64,000 nucleotides of DNA from JABDGV01 sp964577935 (GTDB lineage Bacteria > Chlamydiota > Chlamydiia > Chlamydiales > FEN-1388). Both the position numbers and the translations under genes were made by a program. The DNA lies in assembly GCA_964577935.1 (NCBI GenBank), contig CAZOAJ010000005.1, forward strand, positions 62,001 through 126,000, given 5' to 3'. The notes below the pieces were generated by a model, which did no database searches, was not told the origin of the DNA, and saw only the letters and a list, made by a program, of their open reading frames with translations. Position 1 is the first letter of the stretch, and each line of letters opens with the position of its first letter. This document shows, piece by piece, positions 37,404 to 46,904 of the stretch.

Positions 37404-40261
37404 GGGACTCTTCCTTGAGTTGCTCGGTACTGTTGTTCCAGGAATTGCGCAAGATGAAGAACCCGATGAGGACCTTGTTCACTATTGAAGTTAGGTCGTA
37501 GTCTTTTAATTTGCGCTCTACAGGAAACGCCATTTGCAACGATCCAATAATCTGGGTGTTCCGTGCTGCTATATGCATCTATTTTGGATCCTAAATCTCG
37601 TTCGAAAATTTTTCTACTTATATCCAGATGTTCTAATTCATATCCAAAGGATCCTGCCATTCCGCAGCATCCAGTGGTAAAAAGTGTGATATTATTTTTC
37701 GGCAATGCAATCAAGGGGGAAGGTTTACATAAGCTTTTTTGGTGGCAATGAACGTGGATTGCAATATTTTGATTTTGCAAGTTGCAGATACGTGCAATTT
37801 CTGTTCTGTAGCCAGAGATAAATTCTTCAAACGCTACAAAGCGCTGCTGTTTGAGGAGAGGTGCGTTGTCATTTCCAAAATCGGGTCCTTCGTCGAGAAA
37901 TACGGATAGGCAGGAAGGCTCTAACACAATAATTGGCAGTGTTTTGTCAGAAAGAGGTAGATGGTCGAGCTGTTTTTCTAGTGAATGAGTGAATTCTTCA
38001 ACCTGTTTTTTTGCGACATCTAAAAAGCCCTTAGAAATAGCTGCACGTCCACAGCACTTCCAAGGAAGAATACGTACTCTAAGCTGCAGTTTTTGTAGGA
38101 TGAATACAGCTGCTTTTCCAATCTCTGGTTCGAAAAACTCAGTGTATGTATCTGAAAAGAGAAGAACATCCGGTTTAGATGTTTCATGAAGACCCTCTTT
38201 TTGTGCCCACGTCGAAAATCGCTCCTGGGTGATCTGAGGTAAAGCTTCGGAATCGATATTTAGAAAATAAAATAATGATTTACCAATCAAAGACTTAGTA
38301 AACCAGTTCGATACCTTTGAGATATATGCTGCCTTATCAAGATAGGTGCCTATTTTGGCAAAAAAACGTGACCTGAGAGATGCCCCTTTTGTTTGATGTA
38401 GGTAGTTAAGCCATTCGGCTTTGAGCTTGGAAGCATCGATATGAGATGGGCAATCATGAGCACACCCTTTACATGAAATGCAAAGATCGAAGACCTCTTC
38501 GAAATTATTTTTTACCATAGTTTCAAGAGGTATTTGCCCTGTAAAGACCCCCTTTAACGCCAAAGCACGAGCTCTTGTGGTTTGTTTTTCATCAAGAGTC
38601 GCCTGATAGGAGGGACACATTGTTCCACTCATTTTGCGACAAGATCCATTACCATTACACATATCAACAGTTGCCTCAATGCCTCCTCTCTGATGAGAAC
38701 GAAATTGAGGTTTAAAGGGAACTATAGTTGGTTTTTCTCGGAGATTCTCAAATATCTTTTGCTGAGGAATAACCTTTCCAGGGTTCATAAGGTTATGAGG
38801 ATCGAATGCCTTTTTTACCTCTTTCAAAGCTTGCATGATCCGCGATCCGAAAAGTTCTTCACTTGCCCATGAACGAACAAGTCCATCCCCATGTTCACTT
38901 GAAAAAACACCCCTATATTTTTTTACAAGATCTAGGGCTTGACGAGACATTGTCTCAATGAGCTTCCGGTCTTCAGCAAGGTTGAAAAAAGGGCGAAGAT
39001 GCAGGCATCCAGCACCAATATGTCCGTAGATTCCAGCTTCTACCTTGTGGAGTTCAAGGATTTTGCTCAGGTCTTGATAGAACAAGGGTAGTTTTTTGGG
39101 GTCAACAGCCATGTCTTCAATAAATCCTATGGCACGACGACTACTTCTTGTGGAAAGAAGGAGTCCAAGGCCTCCTTTTCGAATCGACCACATACAGGCA
39201 ATATCTTGAGGGTCTTCTAGTTCAGTTTGTTTTATGAGACCATTTAGAGGATCATAGCTTGGCCTAGATGCGCTTACCTCTACTTCGCATATGATGTAGG
39301 ATCCGGCATCAAGGGGGATGTTTTTAGGTACTTCATAACCATTTTCTAGGGCAAGTGAAAGTATTTTCTGATCGATGAGCTCAAGAGAAATAGGTTTGCA
39401 TTTAATAAGTTTTGAAGATGCCTCCATGGCATCTAGAATAGAAGCAAAGCTGTAAACAAAGAGTTTTGTTTTTGGCAAGAGTGGAACGAGCTGGAGTTCT
39501 GCGGCTGTAATAACTCCGAGTGTCCCTTCAGATCCGGCTATAAGCTTTGCAAAATCAATGCAGTCAAGGTTTAAGAGTTGTCTTAATTGATATCCCGATG
39601 AACTACGCTCAAAGGCTGGAAATTGATTTCGAATATCATCTTGGAATTCATGTGCTATTCGAAATATTTGATCGAAGAGGGGATGTGATTGTTTGTCTCG
39701 CTCATGCACACGGCTAAGCCACAAAATTTCACCCGTTGATAGCGTAAGCTCGATACCTAAAATCGCCTGATGCATTGAGCCGAACCTGAGTGAACGTGCT
39801 CCTGCCGAATTGCAGCCAATCATGCCGCCGATGGTTGCTCTATCACCTGTTGAAGTGTCTGGCCCTAGTCGAAGTCCATATTGCTGAAGGAGTGAATTCA
39901 GTTCATCTTGAACAATTCCTGTTTCAACGAGGATTCTAGAGCGTTCGTGATCAAATGAACGTACTGAACGTAAGTGTTTGGACATGTCAAAAACGATTCC
40001 GGAACCGATGGCCGATCCAGTTGTATTTGTCCCGGCGCCTCGAGGTGTAATCGATACGTTATTTTTTTGAGCGCCTTTAACTACCTTTTGAATCTCACCA
40101 GCGGACCTCGGAACTACGACTGCTTGTGGAGATAGTTCGTAAATTGAGGCATCTTGGCTGTAAATAGCGCAAGTAACTGGATCGGTATATGTTTCCGAAC
40201 AGATATTCCTTAAGAAAGAGAGTGTTTTTTTGCTCTTTGAGCTATCTTTTGGAATACTCAT
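37400..40261 (-). CDS. FAD/4Fe-4S D-2-hydroxyacid dehydrogenase, YdiJ/Dld-II type
   Basis: A 953-residue fusion. Residues about 35-270 form a PCMH-type FAD domain (VVVPRSAGEIQKVV, TPRGAGTNTTGSAIG, GTLGVITAAEL) with an FAD-oxidase C domain to about 510. Two 4Fe-4S motifs follow (CNGNGSCRKMSGTMCP and CISCKGCAHDCP), then two CCG domains (WKCCGRAAI and TTGCCGMAGSFGYE). Such enzymes oxidise D-lactate, glycolate or D-2-hydroxyglutarate and pass electrons to the membrane. The substrate cannot be read from sequence. The position behind the arginine-degradation genes, which yield glutamate and succinate, makes a C5 hydroxyacid worth considering. It starts 14 bp after astB. Confidence 0.88.
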   Translation of the reverse strand: MSIPKDSSKSKKTLSFLRNICSETYTDPVTCAIYSQDASIYELSPQAVVVPRSAGEIQKVVKGAQKNNVSITPRGAGTNTTGSAIGSGIVFDMSKHLRSVRSFDHERSRILVETGIVQDELNSLLQQYGLRLGPDTSTGDRATIGGMIGCNSAGARSLRFGSMHQAILGIELTLSTGEILWLSRVHERDKQSHPLFDQIFRIAHEFQDDIRNQFPAFERSSSGYQLRQLLNLDCIDFAKLIAGSEGTLGVITAAELQLVPLLPKTKLFVYSFASILDAMEASSKLIKCKPISLELIDQKILSLALENGYEVPKNIPLDAGSYIICEVEVSASRPSYDPLNGLIKQTELEDPQDIACMWSIRKGGLGLLLSTRSSRRAIGFIEDMAVDPKKLPLFYQDLSKILELHKVEAGIYGHIGAGCLHLRPFFNLAEDRKLIETMSRQALDLVKKYRGVFSSEHGDGLVRSWASEELFGSRIMQALKEVKKAFDPHNLMNPGKVIPQQKIFENLREKPTIVPFKPQFRSHQRGGIEATVDMCNGNGSCRKMSGTMCPSYQATLDEKQTTRARALALKGVFTGQIPLETMVKNNFEEVFDLCISCKGCAHDCPSHIDASKLKAEWLNYLHQTKGASLRSRFFAKIGTYLDKAAYISKVSNWFTKSLIGKSLFYFLNIDSEALPQITQERFSTWAQKEGLHETSKPDVLLFSDTYTEFFEPEIGKAAVFILQKLQLRVRILPWKCCGRAAISKGFLDVAKKQVEEFTHSLEKQLDHLPLSDKTLPIIVLEPSCLSVFLDEGPDFGNDNAPLLKQQRFVAFEEFISGYRTEIARICNLQNQNIAIHVHCHQKSLCKPSPLIALPKNNITLFTTGCCGMAGSFGYELEHLDISRKIFERDLGSKIDAYSSTEHPDYWIVANGVSCRAQIKRLRPNFNSEQGPHRVLHLAQFLEQQYRATQGRVP

Positions 40262-40275
40262 GAAACCCTTTATTA

Positions 40276-41643
40276 TTAGAATTTAGTGATTGGAACTGAG
40301 CAGGTGCGCGCATATGATTTAAATTGATTCTCAAGCCCTAAAAGTATCCAAATTGCATAGGTCGTAGAGATTGAATCTTTTATGTCTTCTAGAGACATGT
40401 TATGAGGTGAAAAAGCTTCTGGGTAGAGCGCTGAAATGGCGCTTTTAAGCTCGTTGTAAAGATGATTATTTAAAATCATCGATTGAGGTATTTCATCGAA
40501 TTCAGCACCTGTAAGTTCTGCTCTCAGTCGTAAGCATGCAGGACCTCCTCCATTCTTCATGCTTTCATCGAGTTCAATAAACAGAATTTCTTTGAGCCTC
40601 GTTTTTGGATCCGCTTCTAATTGCTTCAGTAGGGTCATCGTATTTTTTGAGCGGCTGCATTCGGAGGGAGCTAGGAGTATGCGGCCTCCTGAGTAGGGGC
40701 ATTGAAGAATTTGACAGTTAAAAAAATAAGTCGACACAGCTTCGCTGAGAGGTAATTGAGCTTCGGATATCTCAATGATGTACAGATCATTTCCAGAAAT
40801 AGAGTTGAAGCTATCTTGAAGCCCTCTTAACACATCTTGCTGTTGAACATAAGCTCTTTCATGCACAAGAAACAGATCTTGATGGCCTGTTGCTATTACA
40901 TCATTATGAAAAACGCCCATATCAATACTATGAGGGCTTTGCTGCGCCATTATAACGCGTTGAAGTCCATGGCGTGAAGCAACACAAGTAGAGGCAAGCT
41001 CTGCGTGTCGTGGGTAAAATCGCTTTGATGTCGGCATTGCCCCAGATCTTCCATAAACGAAGAGATGGACTCCTTCGTTACAATATCCTTTGGAAAAGCG
41101 TATATGATTTGCAGCTCCTTCATCATGAAGTTCAAGCGAAGAAACAAGGGGTTCATGGAGAGTGAATAATTTTCGATTTGGGAAAAGACTTTTTAAAAGA
41201 AGGTTTGTTCCTGGTACATCCAAATGGCGATGAAGATGAGAGGCCAAATTTGCCGGGGTGATATGAACTTTTCCATCTTTTGAATCGCAAGAGGGAGTAA
41301 CTGTTGCAGCATTTGCTGTCCACATAGTTGCACTTGAAAGTACACTTGAAAGAAAGCTTGATTCAATGAGAGGACTCGTATTTGTCCCTTCAGTGATCAT
41401 GGAACTTTTACCAACAATTGAGCGTAAAATTTTGTAATTTGGCTTTGGAAGGGGAGGCAAGATAGCTTGTGGAATTCCAAGGTCTGATACAATTTTCATC
41501 TTCTCAAGGCATTGAAGAGCTGCAAGTCTTGGATTCGATGTTCCGCCTCTACTCGATTGTGATGCGATATTCCCTTGAGCAAGGCCTGAAAATGAATGGG
41601 TTGGTCCAGGAAGCGTATCAATATTGAGTTCGATCGGGTTCAT
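40276..41643 (-). CDS. astB: N-succinylarginine dihydrolase
   Basis: A 455-residue protein with unmistakable AstB features: LPGPTHSFSGLA at the N-terminus, SSATMWTANAATVTPSCD, HDEGAANHIRF, FHNDVIATGHQ and NGGGPACLRLR. The catalytic triad of the E. coli enzyme (Glu174, His248, Cys365) corresponds to Glu175, His246 and Cys370 here. The enzyme converts N2-succinylarginine to N2-succinylornithine, two ammonia and CO2, the second step of the arginine succinyltransferase pathway. It overlaps astD by 4 bp. Its presence in a chlamydia-like genome is notable because most chlamydiae lack arginine degradation beyond a decarboxylase. Confidence 0.96.
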   Translation of the reverse strand: MNPIELNIDTLPGPTHSFSGLAQGNIASQSSRGGTSNPRLAALQCLEKMKIVSDLGIPQAILPPLPKPNYKILRSIVGKSSMITEGTNTSPLIESSFLSSVLSSATMWTANAATVTPSCDSKDGKVHITPANLASHLHRHLDVPGTNLLLKSLFPNRKLFTLHEPLVSSLELHDEGAANHIRFSKGYCNEGVHLFVYGRSGAMPTSKRFYPRHAELASTCVASRHGLQRVIMAQQSPHSIDMGVFHNDVIATGHQDLFLVHERAYVQQQDVLRGLQDSFNSISGNDLYIIEISEAQLPLSEAVSTYFFNCQILQCPYSGGRILLAPSECSRSKNTMTLLKQLEADPKTRLKEILFIELDESMKNGGGPACLRLRAELTGAEFDEIPQSMILNNHLYNELKSAISALYPEAFSPHNMSLEDIKDSISTTYAIWILLGLENQFKSYARTCSVPITKF

Positions 41644-43160
41644 TCCTTGGGCCTCTCTTGTTTTAAAAGCGAGATTTGTTCAGGTATATGCTTTTCAGGT
41701 ATATGCTTTGAAGGTATGAAGGAAGGAATTTCGAAGGTTGGCTTATTTGTAATAGCTACTGGATAGGCACAAGAATCACAGGCGAAGTATCCTGCAGGTC
41801 TATAATTTCCGCTCTTTCCGATACCTCCAAATGGTGCTTTTCCGCTTGCGCCAACCGTGACACAATTTCTATTGATTATCCCGGTCTTAAGGGTTGTAAT
41901 TGCCTTGATCCATTCATTGTCATCTTGGGTCAGTACTCCCGATACAAGCCCATACTCAGATGCATTTGCGAAATGAAGCGCCTCCTCAAAATCCTCTACC
42001 TGTATTAATTGGAGCAAAGGTCCGAAGATTTCTTCGTCTTCAATTTTAAGACCTGTTGTTTCAACGAGCCCAGGAGAGAGAAGTGATGTGCAAATATGTC
42101 TTGGTGGCACTAAAACTTGCACTCTGCGTTTTTTGAGCTCCTCATAGGCTGTAAGGGTTTTTTCGAGCGCAGCTTCTGTGACGAGCGGCCCCATGAAAGG
42201 ATCATCTTTGGCCGATGGTATGGCTACCTGAAGCGAATTCATCACGGAAATCAATTCGCTTATAAAGAGATCGGATTGAGGGGATTTAACCAAAATAAGC
42301 CGTCTTGCACATGTACATCTTTGTCCTGAGGTAATAAATGCAGAAATCGCTGTAATTAAAGCAGTTTTGTCATTCTGGGCAGATTTTGCAACGATAAGAG
42401 GATTATTTCCTCCCATTTCAAGAGCGACCATTCGGCCTGGAATAGATAAAGATTGTTTGGCTATTTTAGTTCCTGTTTCATAGCTACCTGTAAAGTAGAC
42501 TGCCTTTATGCGTGAATCGGTAAGGATTGATTCGGCCGTTTCTCGGCCTCCTTGGAGAAGTTGCAGTGCATAGCCTGGAAGTCCAATGTCAGTCCAAACC
42601 CGCATGTAGGCTTCAGCGACAGAGGGAGCAAGCTCGCTCGGTTTGAAAAGAACGCAATTTCCTGCAAGCAATGCAGGCATGATTTGAGCATTTGGAAGGT
42701 GAAGGGGAAGATTGAATGGACCTATCACGGCGGCACATCCCAAAGAACGATAAATTGTTTCTCCCTGATATACCGTTATGAATTTAGATGAGCTGAGCTC
42801 GATCTTTTCAATACGTTCTCGATGAGCAGAAATTGATAAATGAGCCTTATTTGCCGTTGATTCAACTTCTAAAAGAGCTTCCCAAAAAGGTTTTCCTATT
42901 TCATCTCGGATAAGGGTTGCTATTTCATATTTTCGTTTTAATAAGAGATCTGAAAACTTATTGAGATAGTCTTCTCGTTTGTTTAAGGGGAGAGATGCCC
43001 ACTGACTGTGATATTCACAACAAAATGAAATCGCGTTATAGGTATCGCTTGCATCGGCTGAAGGTCCTAAATATAATGATTCATTAGTACAGGGGCTTTT
43101 TCGCTCAAAAATTGACCCGTGGCCCTGTTTCCAATCTCCTTCGATATAAATTGATCTCAT
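41640..43160 (-). CDS. astD: N-succinylglutamate 5-semialdehyde dehydrogenase
   Basis: A 506-residue aldehyde dehydrogenase. The catalytic Cys282 lies in SGQRCTCARR and the general base Glu248 in LEMGGNNPL; GPFNLPLHLPNAQIMPALLAGNCVLFKPSE is the NAD-binding segment. SGQRCTCARR and the neighbouring GNNP are typical of AstD. It oxidises succinylglutamate semialdehyde to succinylglutamate, step four of the pathway. Close to the C-terminus a short duplication gives two IPxKHIPEKH-like heptads (residues about 480-495). It overlaps both neighbours by 4 bp. Confidence 0.93.
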   Translation of the reverse strand: MRSIYIEGDWKQGHGSIFERKSPCTNESLYLGPSADASDTYNAISFCCEYHSQWASLPLNKREDYLNKFSDLLLKRKYEIATLIRDEIGKPFWEALLEVESTANKAHLSISAHRERIEKIELSSSKFITVYQGETIYRSLGCAAVIGPFNLPLHLPNAQIMPALLAGNCVLFKPSELAPSVAEAYMRVWTDIGLPGYALQLLQGGRETAESILTDSRIKAVYFTGSYETGTKIAKQSLSIPGRMVALEMGGNNPLIVAKSAQNDKTALITAISAFITSGQRCTCARRLILVKSPQSDLFISELISVMNSLQVAIPSAKDDPFMGPLVTEAALEKTLTAYEELKKRRVQVLVPPRHICTSLLSPGLVETTGLKIEDEEIFGPLLQLIQVEDFEEALHFANASEYGLVSGVLTQDDNEWIKAITTLKTGIINRNCVTVGASGKAPFGGIGKSGNYRPAGYFACDSCAYPVAITNKPTFEIPSFIPSKHIPEKHIPEQISLLKQERPKE

Positions 43161-44200
43161 AGGTTGCCTGTAAGTGGAACATAACGTACCAAGCTTCCCG
43201 GAAGTAGACCTAGAATCTCAATAGACTCATTTGGGAGCATAACTTCTCCCTTTGGAGAAAGAGAAAGCGTTGACATTGTAGCCGAGAATTCTCCGGTACA
43301 GTTCGATATAAGGTATGTTTTTCCTTCGTTTTGAATCGTATCTGTTGCAACCGTTCCTATTCGAGAGTATTTAATGGTTCGGATTGAATGTATATCTGCC
43401 GTGAGCTTGGGGCCGCCGTCAAAAACATCAACTTCATCACTAGGATGAAACCCTTCACCTAAGAGAAGAGAGAGGGCCGCTTGTGTTTGAACGTGTGTTT
43501 TCCCGATTACATCTCGAACATCTGTTGGAAGGAGATCTATATAAATCGGGAATCGAGGCAGTATGTTTGAAATAAATGACCTTCCTTCATTTTTAAGGCA
43601 ATACATGGCCTCTGAAAAGCTCATATGAATAAAATGAGCTCCGATGCCATCCCAAAATGGAGAGGATCCATCATCGCGAATAACCCCGCGAAGTTCTGCT
43701 TGTATTGATCCTGTAAAACGAAGAGGGGCATTTGCTATAAATAGAAACCTTCCGAGTGAAAGAAGCCGCCCAAGACCACGGCCTCGAGCTTGTTGGCTTA
43801 GAAACAGAGACGCGATTTCAGAAGGGCCTCGGACATATGAAATTGGCTGTAAAATTGGAATCAGTTGGATTGCTTCAGACCTATGTGATGTCGACTCAAT
43901 TCGTTCTTTTCGAAAGAAATAGAGGGGGCTTAAACCGCCTGTAGAGGCTTGAATAGCCGATACGCCAAGGATGACTTCTTCTTTACAATCCTCTAAGACA
44001 AAGACATATTGCCTATTCACAAAGGTATTTGTTTCTGTACCATCAGCTCCGGTTTTAAAAGAGTTGATTGAATTGTGAACAAATAGTTCAAGCTCCTGAA
44101 TATTTTCAGGGATATTTGTAAGGCCTGTATGAGTCTCTTTTAGAAGTATATGTAGTTCGGGTATGTCTTCACGACGAACAGGACGGAGTTTCCAGCTCAT
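43157..44200 (-). CDS. astA: Arginine N-succinyltransferase
   Basis: A 347-residue member of the AstA/AruG family. Diagnostic parts are LRPVRREDIPEL at the start, the GGLSPLYFFRKE segment, ELRGVIRDDGSSPFWDGIGAHFI, SEAMYCLKNEGRSFISNILPRFPIYIDLLP and DVFDGGPKL. The single-chain enzyme transfers succinyl from succinyl-CoA to the alpha-amino group of arginine, the committed step. The catalytic FWDGIGxHFI block is intact. It lies between the AstC-like and AstD genes with 4-bp overlaps on both sides. Confidence 0.95.
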   Translation of the reverse strand: MSWKLRPVRREDIPELHILLKETHTGLTNIPENIQELELFVHNSINSFKTGADGTETNTFVNRQYVFVLEDCKEEVILGVSAIQASTGGLSPLYFFRKERIESTSHRSEAIQLIPILQPISYVRGPSEIASLFLSQQARGRGLGRLLSLGRFLFIANAPLRFTGSIQAELRGVIRDDGSSPFWDGIGAHFIHMSFSEAMYCLKNEGRSFISNILPRFPIYIDLLPTDVRDVIGKTHVQTQAALSLLLGEGFHPSDEVDVFDGGPKLTADIHSIRTIKYSRIGTVATDTIQNEGKTYLISNCTGEFSATMSTLSLSPKGEVMLPNESIEILGLLPGSLVRYVPLTGNL

Positions 44201-45573
44201 AGTTGTCCGATCTCCTCGCGTATCGATTTTTCAATAATCGAAATAACCGTCTCAATATGTTCCTTTTCCATAACAGCAATAGGCGGAAGCATTCGGACAC
44301 GTGCAGGATGGGATCCTGCAGAAAATGCGATAACTCCATTAATATAAAGTCTCTTTAAGAAAGAGTTGACACGACTTAAGTCCCAATTAAATGGTGAAAA
44401 TGCAATAAGTGCACCTCGGCCATAGGGCCCTTGAGCCGAGTTTGGAATTCGTTTATTTAAAGCACTAAGTGCCGCATGAAATTCATGGGCAAGGAGATTA
44501 ATTTTTCCTTCTGGTCCGTAGAGGTTAAGCCTATCTAAATTTTCTAAGAACCAGAGAGATGCCTTAATTGAAGCTGTGCTTGCCGTGAATGTCTGACTCA
44601 ATAGTCCAGGTTTTGGAGCAAGACGTCTGTTGTACAGGGTTGCACATACGAGCGAGACCTTTCCTATTGAAACGACATCGACTTTGTCTTTAAGGCCATA
44701 TAAATGATGAGCAAAGAGGGTTTCTGTTCGTCCGTATGTTTGGACTTCATCAACGTAAATCCCAATTCTCTTGCTGCGGCATAGATCTATTATTGCTTCA
44801 AAAAATGACGCAGTTCCTTCAATGATTCCACCCTCGCCTTGAATAAGCTCTAGACATATGCAGGCATGTTGACCTGGATATCTTGCTATGTACATCTCGA
44901 TCATTTCGAGTGTTTTCTGGGTACTTAATGGATCCAAATGATTGTAGAATGGAATATAATCTACGTGGAGGAGCTGTGGAAGGCCTTGCCGATAGGTTGG
45001 TTTGTCTGTTATTTGCGAGAGTGCTATTGAGCGACCGATAAAGCAGTGTTCAAAGGCAAGAACTCGATTAGCCGGATAATGGTGCTGAAAAAGCACTTTC
45101 AAAGCATTTTCACAAGCCATCGCTCCAGAGCTTGAAAGAAAACAATGGTCAAGACCTGAGATTTCTGTGAGTTTTTGCGCAAGATGTAAGGCATCCATAT
45201 TATGCATGAGGTTGCCTTGTAGGACCGTGTCGGTTAAAGCGGAATCGATGAGAGCCTCTGCTATTCCAAGATGACTATGACCGAGTAGATTCGGCCCGAT
45301 TCCTGAAATCATGTCGAGTTTAATGCTTCCATCGGCAAGCTCGACATAGGGTCCTGAGCCAAACCCGCTCCCAATATAGGGATAGTAAAGTGGCATACCT
45401 CGTATGCTCCCAAGAATATCGACCAAGGCTTGATATTGAGTCTGATCTTCAGACGGAGGTTTGATAGAAGTAATTTGTATTTTGTGGTCTTCTATTGATT
45501 CGAGTATGAGCTTACGAGCTTGTGCTATTCGAGGATCTTCGAGGAGTTTGCTTGCCAAAAGAGGGTGCTTCAT
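44197..45573 (-). CDS. Class III aminotransferase, AstC-type (succinylornithine) by context
   Basis: A 458-residue PLP enzyme of the class III (ornithine-type) fold. IYVDEVQTYGRT holds the cofactor Asp275 and Gln278, and VSIGKVSLV holds the probable Schiff-base Lys305. The N-terminus has about 60 extra residues before YYPYIGSGFGSGPYVELADG. It is more divergent than the other ast genes: the usual lysine environment and the GGTFGGNP loop are altered (QTFTASTAS). Between the M20 and astA genes it is in the right place to convert succinylornithine and 2-oxoglutarate to the semialdehyde and glutamate. A lysine- or GABA-type transaminase cannot be excluded by sequence alone. Confidence 0.82.
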   Translation of the reverse strand: MKHPLLASKLLEDPRIAQARKLILESIEDHKIQITSIKPPSEDQTQYQALVDILGSIRGMPLYYPYIGSGFGSGPYVELADGSIKLDMISGIGPNLLGHSHLGIAEALIDSALTDTVLQGNLMHNMDALHLAQKLTEISGLDHCFLSSSGAMACENALKVLFQHHYPANRVLAFEHCFIGRSIALSQITDKPTYRQGLPQLLHVDYIPFYNHLDPLSTQKTLEMIEMYIARYPGQHACICLELIQGEGGIIEGTASFFEAIIDLCRSKRIGIYVDEVQTYGRTETLFAHHLYGLKDKVDVVSIGKVSLVCATLYNRRLAPKPGLLSQTFTASTASIKASLWFLENLDRLNLYGPEGKINLLAHEFHAALSALNKRIPNSAQGPYGRGALIAFSPFNWDLSRVNSFLKRLYINGVIAFSAGSHPARVRMLPPIAVMEKEHIETVISIIEKSIREEIGQL

Positions 45574-46904
45574 TTCGTGATCTCCTCAATAAATGAAGAT
45601 TGACTAAGCTTGTCTTTGCTCACTTGTTGAAGTAATGAGGAGGTTAAGAGAGCTCTTTCGCTCAAAGAATCTATTATCATGTATTCCTCGTCAGTATGAA
45701 GTCCTCCACCAATAACACCGAGTGAGTCAAGAGTCGGTATACCGAAGGCTGCCAGATCGTTGCCATCGGTAACTCCATAGCTCATTCTTGTTTTTGTTTC
45801 GATTCCAATTTCAGAACAACACTTTTTGAGGAGGGAATGTGCTTTTGCTTGATTTTCATCTTGAGGTTTCGGTGAACGTGTTCCCTCGTCGATAATTTGC
45901 ATGCTTATTCCTTCGGCATCTTTGTCTGAACTGTATCCAAAATTATGAACGAGATCATAGATTGACTTTTTCGCCAGTTCGATTCCTTGAGGCATGGTCG
46001 ATCGTATATTGATTCGAGCGACGCAAAGATCGGGTACTATATTATGAGCCTTTCCCGAATGTACTTTTCCTACATTGATAGTGACTTTAGCTCCTACAAT
46101 TTCGCTTATAATATTTGGAAGATCAGCTAAAGCTGAAAGAATTGGGCTAAAGGCAAGAAGAGCGCTTTTGCCTTTGTCAAAATCTCGGCCTGCGTGGGCT
46201 GATCTGCCACGGATAACAAGCGATAGGTTTGAAGAGCCTCCTCGAGTATCGACAAAACTTCCATCTGCGAAGGCTGGTTCGTATATAAATGCATGGGAAA
46301 TTGAGGAAGCGATATTTTTGTAGAGTTCTTTAGAGCTTGGTGATCCAATCTCTTCGTCAGGAGTGATGAGAATTTTCCAGGATATTTTTTTCCCTTCGAA
46401 GTGTTTTTCGAAGGCTTCAAGGCCTGCAAGGAGAACAACAAGTCCTCCCTTCATGTCAGCAACGCCTGGACCGATGAGTGTGTTTTTATCTTTCCATGTA
46501 CATGTTTGAAATGCCGAATTCGGATGAAATACGGTGTCGTAGTGTCCTGCAAGAAGTATAGATTTTGATTCAACTCTTGAGGAATCAGGTATTGATGAAA
46601 TTTCCAGTGCTTTTCCGAGCATGTGATGAACAGTTTGACCATCATCTGTGGTTGTCGAGAATGGATTGAGTTGGTGGATTATCTGCTGTGATCGATCAAA
46701 TAAAAAATATTTTTTTATAACTTCTAAGCACTTATGAAGACCATCGGTATTGTAAGAGTGAGTATTAATCTGTGCCAATTCCTTTAGAAGATCAAGATAG
46801 TCCGATTCACGGCTCTTAATAAATGATCGACAGTTGTTTAGATAGGACACAAAAAAACCTCGTTCCTCATTGATGGATATAGAGATGAGTGGCCTATTCT
46901 TCAA
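45570..46904 (-). CDS. M20 family metallopeptidase, candidate succinylglutamate desuccinylase
   Basis: A 444-residue zinc peptidase of the M20/ArgE-DapE-CPG2 type. Metal and catalytic residues are seen in LAGHYDTVF (His, Asp), GPGVADMKGG (bridging Asp), TPDEEIGS (catalytic Glu and ligand Glu) and GGGLHTDEEY (ligand His); the dimerisation domain lies in the middle with GRSAHAG. It is the first gene of the arginine run and overlaps the next gene by 4 bp. The pathway's normal last enzyme, AstE (an M14-type protein), is absent from the window. Carboxypeptidase G2-type M20 enzymes cut amide bonds to the amino group of glutamate, the bond AstE breaks. The AstE-replacement role is an inference. Confidence 0.85.
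   Translation of the reverse strand: MKNRPLISISINEERGFFVSYLNNCRSFIKSRESDYLDLLKELAQINTHSYNTDGLHKCLEVIKKYFLFDRSQQIIHQLNPFSTTTDDGQTVHHMLGKALEISSIPDSSRVESKSILLAGHYDTVFHPNSAFQTCTWKDKNTLIGPGVADMKGGLVVLLAGLEAFEKHFEGKKISWKILITPDEEIGSPSSKELYKNIASSISHAFIYEPAFADGSFVDTRGGSSNLSLVIRGRSAHAGRDFDKGKSALLAFSPILSALADLPNIISEIVGAKVTINVGKVHSGKAHNIVPDLCVARINIRSTMPQGIELAKKSIYDLVHNFGYSSDKDAEGISMQIIDEGTRSPKPQDENQAKAHSLLKKCCSEIGIETKTRMSYGVTDGNDLAAFGIPTLDSLGVIGGGLHTDEEYMIIDSLSERALLTSSLLQQVSKDKLSQSSFIEEITK

Noticed and set aside
45570..46904. Calling the M20 peptidase ArgE, DapE or AstE outright.
   Set aside because: The fold fits several amide hydrolases and no residue decides the substrate. The AstE role rests only on operon position, so it is given as a candidate.
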